From: AP-15 sp963755435 | GTDB lineage: Bacteria; Pseudomonadota; Alphaproteobacteria; ATCC43930; CGMCC-115725 | Assembly: GCA_963755435.1 (NCBI GenBank) | Contig: CAVWJX010000005.1 | Coordinates: 248,001 to 312,000, forward strand | Reading direction: 5' to 3' | Length of the DNA: 64,000 nucleotides | Shown: one piece after another, positions 1-10,057 of the stretch | Layout: each line of letters begins with the position of its first letter | Position numbering within the stretch: position 1 is the stretch's first letter | Notes under the pieces: model-generated | The model's input: only the letters and a program-made list of their open reading frames with translations | Database searches by the model: none | Told to the model about the DNA's origin: nothing | Program-made: the position numbers and the translations under genes

Positions 1-3000
1 AAAGTTGAGGCCGGCGGCATGCACGTCGATTTCAACCTCGCCCTGGCCGGGGGCTCGCGGGGCCGCCTTCTCCCAACCCAGCGCGTCGAAGCCGCCCGGT
101 CGACGGCTCGCCAGGGTCAGCGCCTGCGACCGCGGCGCCGGGCGCGATGGCAGGCCGGCTCGCAACCGCAGCACATGGCGCCCTAGCGGGGTCCAGACGA
201 TTTCGCTCTCCGCGCTCGCCGCCGCCAATTCATCGGCGATCTGCCGGGCCTGCTCACTGGCGTCGGCGCCGCCGGCCAAGTCGACCAGATGAACCGAAAG
301 CCGCGGCAATTCATTAATCAGCACGCGGGCGAGGCCCCACAGCGCAGCCCCGGCCGACCCGTCCGCAGGCTCGGCCGAGATTGCGGCCTGCTGGGCGTTG
401 CCGGTGACCACCCAAAGTTCCGCTCGCCGGCGCTCCGCCGCGAGCGCCACTCGAGCGAGCGCGGCAATCTCCGCCGCCGGGCCGGGCTCCACGCCGTCGG
501 CCGGCTCGGCCAGGAAGACGACGCTGGCGCGGGCGGCGTGATCGGCGCCGTCGGCGCCGGGTTCGGCAATTTCTGGAAAATCGCCAAAGCTCTCGGTTCC
601 GACCTGGTAACCCGCTTGCGTCAATCGGTCGAAGAGGATCGCCCGCAACGGCGTATCGCCGGCGATGATGGTGACCGCGCCGGGCGGCATCGGCGCCACC
701 TCGGCGGCTGTGGCGCGCGCCGGCGCGCTGCCCCAGAACACCGCGTCCGGCCATGGCGCCGCGACCACGCTGGCGGCGCCGACCTGGCGGAAGCCGGCTG
801 CCGCAAGCTCGTCCCGCCACTCTTCGCCCGAACGCAACGGCGATACCGGATCGGCCGGCAATCGGCTCGGCCACCATTCGGCGGATTGGCCAAAGACCAC
901 GTCCCAAAACGCGTTGGGCTCGGGATCGACCGCCGCCAACAGCCCGCCCGGCACCAGGAGATCGCGCAGCACGGCGAGGCCCGCGGCGTCGAGCTGCAAG
1001 CGGGCGCAGGCATGCGCCGCCAGCACTAGGTCGAAACGGGCCTGGCCCAGCGCGTCGGCGCCGTCGCCGGGCGACCAGTTGCGTACCGCCGCGCCAACCG
1101 CCGATTGCGTCGCCGGGCCGAGCCGCTCAACCTGCTCGGCATCAGCGCTGGTCGCGAGGTAGCGGAGCGCCACGCCGCTCGCAGCCAATCGCTGCAACAG
1201 CCGCCGGGTGCCGCCGGCGACCGCGCCGATTTCGAGAATTCGCAGCGGCCGGTCCGGCGGCCAGGCGGCGGCGATCCGATGCAGGGCATCGCCCAGCAAA
1301 TCGAGGCCGGCGCTGCTGGCCGGCGACGCCCGAAGCAACTGCTCGGCCATCGGCGACAGCCATGGCGCCCCGCTCCCGGGACCGTCGGCGAGAAGGTCCG
1401 GCAGCTTTTCCAAAGCATTCGCGGCAAGCGCCAGCTCGGCGACCAGATCGGGCGAGTCGGCGAGCAGCCGGCGCCAGATTTCCCCGGCCTCGGGCAGCTC
1501 GCTCGCCGCATCGAGGCGCCACTCGCCGCGGCTCTCGCTGGCCGCGCCGAGCCTTTCGAGCGTTGCCAGCAGGCATTCGAGAAGCCCGCGCGAGGCCGGC
1601 GCGACGAGCGCGCGATCGACCAGCTCGCCGATCGTAAAGGCGCCGCTGGGCCCGGCCCAATGGGCCAGGAGCGGCAGTGCGGCGACCCCGATCAGGGCGT
1701 CGAGCAGCAATGCCTGGTCGTGTCGGCGCGGGTCGGCTTCGCGCGCGGCGGCAAGCCCGGCGAGGACGCCCCCGGCGGCTTCCAGCACCGCCGGGGGGTC
1801 GAATTCGCGCAGCGGCGCCGGTACCAGGTCGACGTGAAGCATCTGCCCGTCGGCCGCCGTGCGGCGGCCGAGATCGACGCGGCGCAGCCAGCAATCTTCG
1901 ATCTCTACGACGATGGCGCCGGCATCATCGTAAAGCGCAATATCGGCGGAGGCTGACCTGACCCCGACGCGGGTCAGGCGCAGCCGGGCGCGGCTCGCCG
2001 CTCGGCCAAACGGCGCCGCCAGCCGGGCGCGGCCAAAGCGCCACGGCAGAAAGCCGCTGCCGGCCTCGTCGCCGCGATGCCCGGCAAGGAGCCCGAGCAA
2101 TCCCTGCAATGCGCCGTCGAGGAGTGCCGGATGCAGCAGATAATTGTCGAGCGGCTCGCCGATCGGGCTCGGGTCGAGTGCCACCATCGCAGTGTGCGCG
2201 CCGACGGCCGCGACATGATCGACGGTCCTGAACCGTGGGCCGTAATCGAGACCGGCGCGCCGCGCCAGCCGATAGAGCGCTTCGGCGTCGATGCGCTCGC
2301 CGCCGCTCGGGCCATCGGCCGAGCCGCAATCGGCCCAGCGCAACAGCGGCCGCGCCTCGCTTGCCGCGGCGATCCGGCCGACCGCGTGCACGGTCAATGG
2401 CTCGCTCGACAATCGGGTACGGCTCGCCACCTCCCAATCACCGTCGTCGGAGAGGATCGACGTGCGCAGCTCGCGCATCTCTGCGGCTTCGAACGGGAGG
2501 GGCCGGCGCATTTCGATGTCGACCGCCTCCAGCGCCGCCGCCTCGGGCCAGCGCCAGCGCGCCGCCGCCAGCGCGGTTTCGAGGATCGCCGCGGCCGGGA
2601 ATACGGCGACACCCTCGACCGCGTGATCGGCGATCCACGGCAGCACCTGCGCATCAAGATGGTTCAGCCAATGCGCGCCCGGGCCGTGCTGACGGAAACC
2701 GAGCAGCGGATGATCGAAGGGCGGGCTCTCCGGATCATTGGCTTCGACCGTCTTGTCGAACCAGTAATGCTGGCGCTGCCATCGATATAAGGGCAGGCCG
2801 CGCGGGTCGGCCGGGCCGTCGAATCCTGGTGCGGCCGCCAGATCGTAGCCGGCGACATAGCAGCGTGCCGCGATCGCCGGAAATGGATCGCAGCCGTCGT
2901 CGTTGCGCGACAGGGTGGCGAGGACGCGGCCTTCGGCTGACGCCGTGCGCAGCCCGTCCGAGAGATAAGAATGGAGGATCGCGCTCGGGCCGATTTCGAC

Positions 3001-5421
3001 GAAGATGCGATAGCCATCCTCGATCAGTGCGGCGGTCGCCGCGGCGAAGCGCACCGGATTTCTGATATTGCGCCACCAGTGATCGGCGTCGAGCCCGCCC
3101 GTCTCGACCGCCATCCCAGTGACGCTCGACACCAGGCGCGCCGCCGGCGGATGTGAGGCCAAGCCGCCGAGGCTCGTCAGCAGCTCATCGCGGATCGGGT
3201 CCATCGCGCTCGAATGGAACGCGAAGTCGAGATCGAGCCGGCGAAACCACAGATTGCGCCGGTGCGCCTCGAGAGCGAGCCGGTCGATTTCGGCGCCGGT
3301 GCCCGACAGGGTGACCGATCGCGCCGCATTGAACGCCGCGATCTCGGCGCTGCTGTCGAGCTCGGCGAGAAAGCCCTGGGCGGCATCGCCGTCGAGCGCC
3401 AGCGCCGCCATCCGTCCGGCGCCCTGGGTGCGCTGCTGGCTGCGGCTGCGGGCGACAACGACATGCCCGGCCTCGGAGAGGGACAGCGCCCCGGCCGCCC
3501 AGGCGGCGGCGATCTCGCCGACGCTGTGCCCGAGAAATCCGCCGGCCGTGACCCCGGCTTCGCGCAGCGCCTCGACGATGCCAACCTGGATCGCGAACAG
3601 CATCGGCTGGGCGATGTCGGTGCGGGCCACCCGCTCGGCCGCCGCACCGCCGGCGATCAATTCGGCGACCGACCAGCCGAGCCGCGGGCGCAGCGCCGCG
3701 TCGGCCATCTCGACGGCGTCGCGAAAGGCGGTGCTCGCCTGCAGCGCGGCACGCCCCATGCCGGGGAATTGCGCGCCGTTGCCGGAGAACACGAAAGCAA
3801 GCTTACCCTCGGCCACCGCCGTGCCGCTGACGACCTCTGCCGCCGCCTCGCCCTCGAGGAAGCCCTGAAGACGGTTGGCGAGCAGGCCCTTGAGCACTGC
3901 GGGGTCGGCGCGGGCGGCGCGGCCGAGGACGGCCAGCCGATCGCGGTGGTGGTCGCGCCCACGGGCGGCGGCGCGCACCGCGGCTTCCAGCCCCGCCTCG
4001 GCGATCGTGCCGAGCGCGGCGCGCCAGCCGGCGACCAGGTCGCGCAACGCCGCCTCGCCAGTCGCCGAGATCAGCAGCGGGGGCGTCTCATCGTGCAGCC
4101 GGCGCGCTTCGTCCGGATTCGGCCGGCGCTGTTCCCGGGTCGGCGGTGCGGCCAGCACGACATGCGCGTTGGTGCCGCCAAAGCCGAACGAGTTGACCCC
4201 GGCATAATGTCCTCCGCGTCCCGTCGGCAGCGGTTCGGCCGCGCGCAGCAGGCGCAAATTGAGCGCTGAAAAGGCGATGTTCGGGCTCGGGCTGTCGCAG
4301 TTGAGCGTCGGCGGAATCAGGCCGCGCTCGAGCGCCAGCGCCGCCTTGAGCAGCCCCGCCATCCCCGAAGCCGGCTCCAGATGCCCAATATTGGTTTTGA
4401 CCGAGCCAATCGGCAGCGCCTCGCGCCGCCTCTGGCCGATCGTGCGGCCGACCGCCGCCGCTTCGACCGGGTCGCCGACCGGGGTCCCGGTGCCATGCAT
4501 CTCGAAAAACGCCAGCGCGTCGGGATCGATCTGCGCCGCGCCGTACACCCGATCGAGCAGTGCCGCCTGCGCCGCCTCGCTCGGCAATGACAGGCCGATG
4601 GTGCGGCCATCCGCATTGGTTCCGGTGGCGAGGATCACCGCGCGGATCGGATCGCCGGCGGCAACCGCGTCGGCGAGCGGCTTCAGAACCACGACGCCGG
4701 CGCCCTCGCCGCGGACATAGCCGTCGGCGCGCTCGTCAAAGGCGTAGCAGCGGCCCCGCGGCGACAGCATCGCGGCGCGGCAGAAGCCGATGAACGGATA
4801 GGGGGCGAGCAGCAGATTGACGCCGCCGACGATGGCGCTGGCGATCCGCCCGGTCCGGATCGCCTCGCACGCATGATGCAGCGCTACCAGAGATGAGGAG
4901 CAGGCGGTGTCGACGGCGAGGCTCGGCCCGCGCAGGTCAAAGACGTAGGAGATGCGGTTGGCGAGGATGCTCAGCGCATTTCCGGTCATGAAATACGAAT
5001 CGGCGCCGGCCGGGTCGCCCAGCCGCAAATCCGAGTAGTCCGTTGCCGACGCGCCGATGTAAACGCCGCAATCCTTGCCGGCGAGGCGGCTGGCCGGGAT
5101 TCCGGCGTCTTCGATCGCGTGCCACACGAGCTCCAGCAGCAGCCGCTGCTGCGGGTCCATCTGCACCGCCTCGCGCGGCGAGATGCCGAAGAACGCCGGT
5201 TCGAACTCGGCGATCGCGTCGATCAGACCGGCCGACCAAGTATAGCTCTTGCCGGCCTCGCTGCGAGCGGGATGATAAAAAAATCGGGTCGACCATCGCT
5301 CCGGGCCGACCTGCGAGATCGCCTCCCCGCCGCCGACGAGCAGCCGCCAGAACTCCTCGAGGCCATCGCCTCCGGGAAATCGGCAGGATGCCCCGACGAT
5401 CGCGATCGATCCGTCACTCAT
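1..5421 (-). CDS. Type I polyketide synthase, N-terminal 1807 residues (runs off left edge)
   Basis: The frame is open from the ATG at 5421 to the first base of the window, so at least 1807 residues are present and the C-terminus is missing. Visible domains in order: ketosynthase (about 1-430) with the catalytic motif VDTACSSS, Cys near residue 174; acyltransferase with GHSVGE, Ser near 633; dehydratase with an HAVEG-type active site, His near 933; a SAM-methyltransferase-like region with ILEIGAVAGG near 1395-1404; and, at the very edge, GEVEIDVHAAGLNF, which is how a trans-acting-reductase-like enoylreductase domain begins. That order (KS-AT-DH-MT-ER) is the reducing, methylating, fungal/mycobacterial-like architecture; ketoreductase and carrier domains would lie outside the window. 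Product unknown. The methyltransferase region may be degenerate; I see motif I only. Confidence 0.93.
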   Translation of the reverse strand, partial: MSDGSIAIVGASCRFPGGDGLEEFWRLLVGGGEAISQVGPERWSTRFFYHPARSEAGKSYTWSAGLIDAIAEFEPAFFGISPREAVQMDPQQRLLLELVWHAIEDAGIPASRLAGKDCGVYIGASATDYSDLRLGDPAGADSYFMTGNALSILANRISYVFDLRGPSLAVDTACSSSLVALHHACEAIRTGRIASAIVGGVNLLLAPYPFIGFCRAAMLSPRGRCYAFDERADGYVRGEGAGVVVLKPLADAVAAGDPIRAVILATGTNADGRTIGLSLPSEAAQAALLDRVYGAAQIDPDALAFFEMHGTGTPVGDPVEAAAVGRTIGQRRREALPIGSVKTNIGHLEPASGMAGLLKAALALERGLIPPTLNCDSPSPNIAFSALNLRLLRAAEPLPTGRGGHYAGVNSFGFGGTNAHVVLAAPPTREQRRPNPDEARRLHDETPPLLISATGEAALRDLVAGWRAALGTIAEAGLEAAVRAAARGRDHHRDRLAVLGRAARADPAVLKGLLANRLQGFLEGEAAAEVVSGTAVAEGKLAFVFSGNGAQFPGMGRAALQASTAFRDAVEMADAALRPRLGWSVAELIAGGAAAERVARTDIAQPMLFAIQVGIVEALREAGVTAGGFLGHSVGEIAAAWAAGALSLSEAGHVVVARSRSQQRTQGAGRMAALALDGDAAQGFLAELDSSAEIAAFNAARSVTLSGTGAEIDRLALEAHRRNLWFRRLDLDFAFHSSAMDPIRDELLTSLGGLASHPPAARLVSSVTGMAVETGGLDADHWWRNIRNPVRFAAATAALIEDGYRIFVEIGPSAILHSYLSDGLRTASAEGRVLATLSRNDDGCDPFPAIAARCYVAGYDLAAAPGFDGPADPRGLPLYRWQRQHYWFDKTVEANDPESPPFDHPLLGFRQHGPGAHWLNHLDAQVLPWIADHAVEGVAVFPAAAILETALAAARWRWPEAAALEAVDIEMRRPLPFEAAEMRELRTSILSDDGDWEVASRTRLSSEPLTVHAVGRIAAASEARPLLRWADCGSADGPSGGERIDAEALYRLARRAGLDYGPRFRTVDHVAAVGAHTAMVALDPSPIGEPLDNYLLHPALLDGALQGLLGLLAGHRGDEAGSGFLPWRFGRARLAAPFGRAASRARLRLTRVGVRSASADIALYDDAGAIVVEIEDCWLRRVDLGRRTAADGQMLHVDLVPAPLREFDPPAVLEAAGGVLAGLAAAREADPRRHDQALLLDALIGVAALPLLAHWAGPSGAFTIGELVDRALVAPASRGLLECLLATLERLGAASESRGEWRLDAASELPEAGEIWRRLLADSPDLVAELALAANALEKLPDLLADGPGSGAPWLSPMAEQLLRASPASSAGLDLLGDALHRIAAAWPPDRPLRILEIGAVAGGTRRLLQRLAASGVALRYLATSADAEQVERLGPATQSAVGAAVRNWSPGDGADALGQARFDLVLAAHACARLQLDAAGLAVLRDLLVPGGLLAAVDPEPNAFWDVVFGQSAEWWPSRLPADPVSPLRSGEEWRDELAAAGFRQVGAASVVAAPWPDAVFWGSAPARATAAEVAPMPPGAVTIIAGDTPLRAILFDRLTQAGYQVGTESFGDFPEIAEPGADGADHAARASVVFLAEPADGVEPGPAAEIAALARVALAAERRRAELWVVTGNAQQAAISAEPADGSAGAALWGLARVLINELPRLSVHLVDLAGGADASEQARQIADELAAASAESEIVWTPLGRHVLRLRAGLPSRPAPRSQALTLASRRPGGFDALGWEKAAPRAPGQGEVEIDVHAAGLNF

Positions 5422-5713
5422 GATAACGGCGGCATGATAACCGCGGGCGATGGCGAACCCAGACTAGGCGAGCGCAGGCATGACGAACCGCAGGGTTACC
5501 CCGGAGCACCAGTTTCCCCCATTTGTCCCCTCATGCTCGCCCGCCGTTTGCCCACGGCATACGGCCAGTCAGCTGTCGATCGCGTCCATTTGTCCTCGTC
5601 GATGACGCCGATAAAGTCAACCGCGGCGAGGACAGATCACGCTTCGGCTGCGGCGGCAATCATGGATTCGCCAGGCCGGCGCCGCTTCGGTCGGGCGGTT
5701 CGGGCCAGAGGGT

Positions 5714-6805
5714 TCATCCGCCGCCGAGGGCAGGATCGGTCGGGCTGAACGCGGTAGCGCTGCCCGCCCGGCGCCACGGGTTGCGCGCGAGCCGCAGCCT
5801 TTCCAAAAGGTCCATCGCTGACCAGTAGAGCGGCACCGCCCGGCCTCTGACCAGCGGCATGGCGGCCGGATCCAGCCCCAACCAGGGCAGGAACGGGTTG
5901 CGCCGGCCATAGGCCCAGATCTCGCTGCGGGCCGCCGGCCGACGGGCCAGGCCGCGCGCGTGAAAGCCCATGGTGTCGGCCACCACCAGCGTATTGCGCG
6001 GCACCGCGAACACCCTGGGCGGGGCATAGCCGAGGCGGCCCAGCATTGCTGGGTTGATGCGCAGCGAGCCCCGCGCCGATTGAAAATCCGGACTCTGCCG
6101 GGCGGTCAGGGACGCGCGCCGCTCCCAGGCGAGCCGCCGCGGCGTCGGCCGGTGCGAGCCCGGGACATAAATGAGCGGACCCTCGTCCTCGGCGACATCG
6201 GACAGGAAGAACCAGGCCTTGACGGTCGGATGAAAGGTGTCGGCGTGAAGCCGGGTCTGCGGGTCAGGCGGCGCCTCGCGGGCCTGGGCGAAGATGGTCT
6301 GCAAGTAGAGGACCGGCTCGAGCGCGAACGAGCCGACATAGCGCACGAGGCCCAGCCATTGCGAACTCTCTACCATCGCGCGCACCGCCGGCAGCCGCGC
6401 CAGCGCCGCCCGGTCGAGGGCAATGCGGCGGGTGATCGCATCGCCCTGCGCCTGTTGGCGCGCCGGCGCCGCGAACGAGCGCAGCTGTCGCTCGAGCTCG
6501 GCAAAGGCCGGGGGCGGCAAGAAGTCGGGCTTGATGACAAATCCGTCGCGCGCGAAAGCCGCGCGGTCGTCGTCGCCGACCTGCCCCGCCAGTTTTTGCC
6601 GGCGCCGCTCGGCCATGCGCCCGGCAAGGCGGATGCGGGCGACGTGCAGTCCGGCGCGGTTCAGGGTCGGGCTGCCGATGATCGGATTGTCGCGGAACGA
6701 CTTCGCGCCAGTGGCCAGCGCCGCGACATGGATCGGCGCCAGCAGCCACGAACCCCGCACCCGCGGGCCCGGCCCCGCTCGCAAATCATGACCCCGGCGG
6801 CGCAT
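5714..6805 (-). CDS. Phytanoyl-CoA dioxygenase (PhyH) family protein
   Basis: 363 residues. The family are Fe(II)/2-oxoglutarate oxygenases with a 2-His-1-carboxylate facial triad. Here RLHADTFHPTVKAWFFL gives the H-x-D pair, and GFHARGLARRP supplies a candidate distal His followed by Arg for 2-oxoglutarate. The segment LPPPAFAELERQLRSF is a typical N-terminal family region. It sits about 290 bp upstream of the polyketide synthase on the same strand, and ends 14 bases after the upstream dehydrogenase gene, so it may belong to a shared transcript and could hydroxylate a lipid or polyketide. That role is inference. An ATG start is used; a downstream start near MAERRRQKL is possible because the first 60 residues are poorly family-like. 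Confidence 0.8.
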   Translation of the reverse strand: MRRRGHDLRAGPGPRVRGSWLLAPIHVAALATGAKSFRDNPIIGSPTLNRAGLHVARIRLAGRMAERRRQKLAGQVGDDDRAAFARDGFVIKPDFLPPPAFAELERQLRSFAAPARQQAQGDAITRRIALDRAALARLPAVRAMVESSQWLGLVRYVGSFALEPVLYLQTIFAQAREAPPDPQTRLHADTFHPTVKAWFFLSDVAEDEGPLIYVPGSHRPTPRRLAWERRASLTARQSPDFQSARGSLRINPAMLGRLGYAPPRVFAVPRNTLVVADTMGFHARGLARRPAARSEIWAYGRRNPFLPWLGLDPAAMPLVRGRAVPLYWSAMDLLERLRLARNPWRRAGSATAFSPTDPALGGG

Positions 6806-6819
6806 CGCCTCGGACCTGG

Positions 6820-7806
6820 TCAGGCGTAGTGCGCGGCGAGCGCGTCGTAGACCAGCCGGTCGATCTCGATGCCGTCGCGCAGCAGGCGCTCGCGGCTCTT
6901 GAAGGCGCGCTCGCCGGGGATGCGGATCTCCTCGACCCCGGGCTGGCGCGGGATGCCCTTGATTTGATCGACGAGCAGGCTGACCTCGCGCTTGAACTGG
7001 TCGAGCGGCACCAGGAGGTCGGGCTTGAGGACGATGAACAGATAACCGTCATCCTGGTCGGGGCCCATACCCCCGCCGGCGAGCACGCCCAGCGCCTGGA
7101 CGATGAAGCCGAGCCCATAGCCCTTGTAGCCGCCGAACGGCAACAGCGCGCCCGCTCGCGCCGCCGCCGGGTCGCGGGTCGGCTCGCCCTGCGCATCGAT
7201 CGCCACTCCTTCGGGCAGCAGCTGGCCCAGCCGCTCGCGCAAGGCCATCTCGGTCGCCATAAACGCCGAGGTGCCCATGTCGAGCACGACCGGCCCCGCA
7301 GCGGACGGCATGCCGAAGGCGATCGGGTTGGTGCCGAGCACCGGGCGGGTCCCGCCGAACGGCGCCACACTGCGCGACGAACTCGCGGTATGGATGCCGA
7401 CGAGATCGGCCCGGGCGATCATCTCGCAGTAATAGGCGCTGCGCCCGCTCATCCAGCTGTTGGTGACCCCGGCGACCGCGAACCCGTGCCGGGCGGCCTT
7501 GGCGATCGCCGCGCGCGTCGCGTGGTAGAGCGCCAACATGCCGACATTGTTGCCGCCGTCGTAGAGCACCGAAACCTCGGTCTCGCGGATCACGCTGATC
7601 AGCCGCCGCGGCCGCTTGAAGCGGCGGTGCTCGGGGATGTTCAGGATCTTCGCCAGCCCCGAATATTCATAGCCGCACAAGGCCGCGTCGATCATGTGAT
7701 CGGCGAGGATGCGGGCCTCCTCGGCGTCATAGCCGATGCCGGCGAGCGCCCGTTCGGAATGCTCGCGGGCTTCGTCGACACTCAGATGAATGCGCTCGGC
7801 TGCCAT
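6820..7806 (-). CDS. Ldh2/malate-lactate dehydrogenase family oxidoreductase
   Basis: 328 residues, the usual length for the NAD(P)-dependent malate/L-lactate/ureidoglycolate dehydrogenase superfamily (YlbC/ComC/MdhC), which has its own fold rather than a Rossmann fold. Supporting segments are GTNPIAFGMPS, VLDMGTSAFM and PFGGYKGYGLGFIVQALGVL. Unusual: the stretch that normally reads S-N-H-F-G and carries the catalytic His reads NSWMSGR here, so the His is missing. Related sub-families with SW-x-x-GR are known, so the enzyme may be active on a different substrate. The ATG at 7806 has a strong Shine-Dalgarno (GGAGGGGG) just upstream, which fixes the start. Confidence 0.85.
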   Translation of the reverse strand: MAAERIHLSVDEAREHSERALAGIGYDAEEARILADHMIDAALCGYEYSGLAKILNIPEHRRFKRPRRLISVIRETEVSVLYDGGNNVGMLALYHATRAAIAKAARHGFAVAGVTNSWMSGRSAYYCEMIARADLVGIHTASSSRSVAPFGGTRPVLGTNPIAFGMPSAAGPVVLDMGTSAFMATEMALRERLGQLLPEGVAIDAQGEPTRDPAAARAGALLPFGGYKGYGLGFIVQALGVLAGGGMGPDQDDGYLFIVLKPDLLVPLDQFKREVSLLVDQIKGIPRQPGVEEIRIPGERAFKSRERLLRDGIEIDRLVYDALAAHYA

Positions 7807-7833
7807 GCCCCCTCCGATTTTCTAAGCCGATGC

Positions 7834-8754
7834 TCAGTCATGCTCGACCCGGAACACCGCCTTGCCGGCGATCCGGCGGTCGCGCAATTGCGGGCCGATC
7901 CGCGCCAGATCGCGCCAGCTGCTTTCGACCAGCGCCAGCTTCAGCGAGCCATCGCCGACGAGTGCGGCCAACAGCGCAAGATCGGGCGCGAAACGCTCCT
8001 CGGGCTCGGAGGTGAAATAGGAAAAGCTCTGGATGCGCGCGTTCGGGTGCCCGGCAAAGTCGCGGAAATTGATCGCGGTCGGCTCGCCCGACGAATTGCC
8101 GAAGATCACGATCGTCCCCTTGGCCTCGACCCGCGCGATCGCGGCGGCGAGCGAGGCGCCGCCGGCGGCTTCGAGGATCAAGGCGAACCGGCCCTCGGCC
8201 TGGTCGATGCCGTGGACGATCCGGTCGGCGCCGCGCACATGCCGGCCGCGCTCGGGGCTGCCGACGATCGCGGTCACCTGCGCCCCCGACCGCGCCGCGA
8301 TCTGCACCGCCATGTGGCCGACGCCGCCGGCGGCGCCGGTCACCAGCACCCGCTTTCCCAGCAACGGCGCGCCGTGCCGCAGGGTGCGTAGCGCGGTCAG
8401 GCCGGCGATCGGCAGGGCCGCAGCCTCCTCGAACCGCACATTGTCGGGCAACGCCGCGATCCGGTGCGACGGCGCCGCCGCGCGCTGCGCCCAACCGGCA
8501 TCATCGAGGAGCGCCACGACCCGCGTTCCGGCCTTGGGGCCGCTGCCGTCGGCCGCCGCCTGCAGCACGACGCCGCCGACATCCTGGCCCGGCCGCCAGC
8601 CCTCCGCCCGGACCGCCATCAGCCGCAATTCGCCGCGGTTCAGCGAGAAGGCGCGCACCTCGACCATCGCCTCGTCGGCCGCCGGGGTCGGCTCCGGCAC
8701 TTCGCGGATTTCGGCCGGCGCAGCACCGCCGGGGGTGTTGACGAGAGCAAGCAT
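7834..8754 (-). CDS. Zinc-type alcohol dehydrogenase-like / NADPH:quinone oxidoreductase family protein
   Basis: 306 residues, medium-chain dehydrogenase/reductase superfamily. An N-terminal GroES-like part is followed by a Rossmann domain with VLVTGAAGGVGHMAVQIAARSGAQVTAIVG (nucleotide-binding AAxxGVGxxA pattern). No catalytic or structural zinc ligands are apparent, so it is the zinc-free quinone-oxidoreductase-like type. The start ATG is preceded by GAAGGAGCC. It lies 27 bases upstream of the Ldh2-type gene on the same strand and probably shares its transcript. Substrate unknown. Confidence 0.85.
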   Translation of the reverse strand: MLALVNTPGGAAPAEIREVPEPTPAADEAMVEVRAFSLNRGELRLMAVRAEGWRPGQDVGGVVLQAAADGSGPKAGTRVVALLDDAGWAQRAAAPSHRIAALPDNVRFEEAAALPIAGLTALRTLRHGAPLLGKRVLVTGAAGGVGHMAVQIAARSGAQVTAIVGSPERGRHVRGADRIVHGIDQAEGRFALILEAAGGASLAAAIARVEAKGTIVIFGNSSGEPTAINFRDFAGHPNARIQSFSYFTSEPEERFAPDLALLAALVGDGSLKLALVESSWRDLARIGPQLRDRRIAGKAVFRVEHD

Positions 8755-8827
8755 CGGCTCCTGGCTCCTTCAGGATCATGACGGGCCTGTCCGGTAGCGT
8801 CTTTGGCCGCACCGGGCGTCGCCTCGC

Positions 8828-10057
8828 TCACAGCTTTTCGCCGCGCACGAGGCGCGGGAGGTCGCCGGTGATGCCCATCGCGTCGCGCATCAAGAAGCGC
8901 TTCAGCGGCGGCAATTTGTTGACCGCGGCGAGACCGAGATCGCGGGCCAGGCGCAACGGTGCGATCCGGTTCGAGAACAGGCGGTTGAGGCCATCGGTCA
9001 CGCCGGCCAGCATCAACGTATCGAGCCGGCGCCATTGCTGATAGCGCTGCAGCGGCGCTGCCTCGCCGATGTCGAGCCCGAGCCGGCGCTGGTCGATAAT
9101 GATCTCGGCCAGCGCCGCCACGTCACGAATGCCGAGGTTGAGCCCCTGGCCGGCGATCGGGTGGATCACATGCGCCGCCTCGCCGATCAGCGCCAGCCGC
9201 CGGTCGACATAGCGCTCGGCCAGCAGCAGCCCGACCGGGTAGGACCAGCGCGGGCCGATCGGCTCGACGTCGCCGAGAAAATCACCGAACCGCGCCGCCA
9301 GCTCCGCCGCAAACTCGCGCTCGGGAAGGGCCAGCAGTCGCGGGGCGAGCGCCTCGCGCTCGGTCCACACGATCGACGAGCGGTTTCGGGTCATCGGCAG
9401 GATCGCGAACGGCCCCGCCGGCAGAAAATGCTCGACCGCGATGCCCGCATGCGAGCGGGCGTGGCGCACCGTGGTGACGATCGCGGTCTGCGGATAGCGC
9501 CATTCGACGGTGCGGATGCCGGCGGCCTGGCGCAACGGCGAGGCGGCGCCGTCTGCGGCGGCGACCAGGCGCACGCTGAGCCGCCGTCCACTCGAAAGAA
9601 GCGCCTCGGCGGCGGCCGGCGAAGTCAGCACCGCATCGACCGCCAGCGGGGCGAGGAAGGCCAGGCTCGGCAAGGATCGCGCTCGCTTGATCAGGGCCTG
9701 GCGCAGCACCCGGTTCTCGATGATCCAGCCGAGCGGCGCGCCGCCCGGCGCCCGGTCCGCGGCCAGTTCGCGATGATCGTAATGCAAGAACAGCCTTGCG
9801 TTGTCGTCGGCGACGCGGATCTCACGGATCGGCTCGGCCTCGCCGGCGACGAGTGGCCACAGCCCGAGCGCCTCCAGCACCTGCTGCGAGCCATAGGCGA
9901 TCGCCGAGCTGCGCCCGTCGAAACCCTGGTCCAGCATTCGCGCCGGCTCTTGGCGGTCGACCAGCGCCACGCCGAGGCCGGCGCCGGCACAGGCAATGCC
10001 GAGCAGCAAGCCGTTGAGGCCGCCGCCGGCGATCAGCAACTCGGCATCGTCGCTCAT
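8828..10057 (-). CDS. UbiH/UbiF/COQ6-family FAD-dependent hydroxylase
   Basis: About 409 residues from the ATG at 10057 (another Met codon immediately before it, and an in-frame start at 10111, are alternatives). The Rossmann motif GGGLNG lies at the very N-terminus, GEAAHVIHPIAGQGLNLGIRDV is the second FAD-binding motif, and DGRSSAIAYGS is the family-typical segment after the first Rossmann unit. Members hydroxylate the aromatic ring of ubiquinone precursors, probably at the membrane. Which ring position this one serves cannot be read from sequence. It is transcribed divergently from ftsK, with about 147 bases between the two starts for both promoters. Confidence 0.9.
   Translation of the reverse strand: MSDDAELLIAGGGLNGLLLGIACAGAGLGVALVDRQEPARMLDQGFDGRSSAIAYGSQQVLEALGLWPLVAGEAEPIREIRVADDNARLFLHYDHRELAADRAPGGAPLGWIIENRVLRQALIKRARSLPSLAFLAPLAVDAVLTSPAAAEALLSSGRRLSVRLVAAADGAASPLRQAAGIRTVEWRYPQTAIVTTVRHARSHAGIAVEHFLPAGPFAILPMTRNRSSIVWTEREALAPRLLALPEREFAAELAARFGDFLGDVEPIGPRWSYPVGLLLAERYVDRRLALIGEAAHVIHPIAGQGLNLGIRDVAALAEIIIDQRRLGLDIGEAAPLQRYQQWRRLDTLMLAGVTDGLNRLFSNRIAPLRLARDLGLAAVNKLPPLKRFLMRDAMGITGDLPRLVRGEKL

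Noticed and set aside
5422..5713. Small gene between the PKS and the oxygenase
   Set aside because: Short frames on both strands but no ribosome-binding site or family-like sequence; best read as the PKS promoter region.
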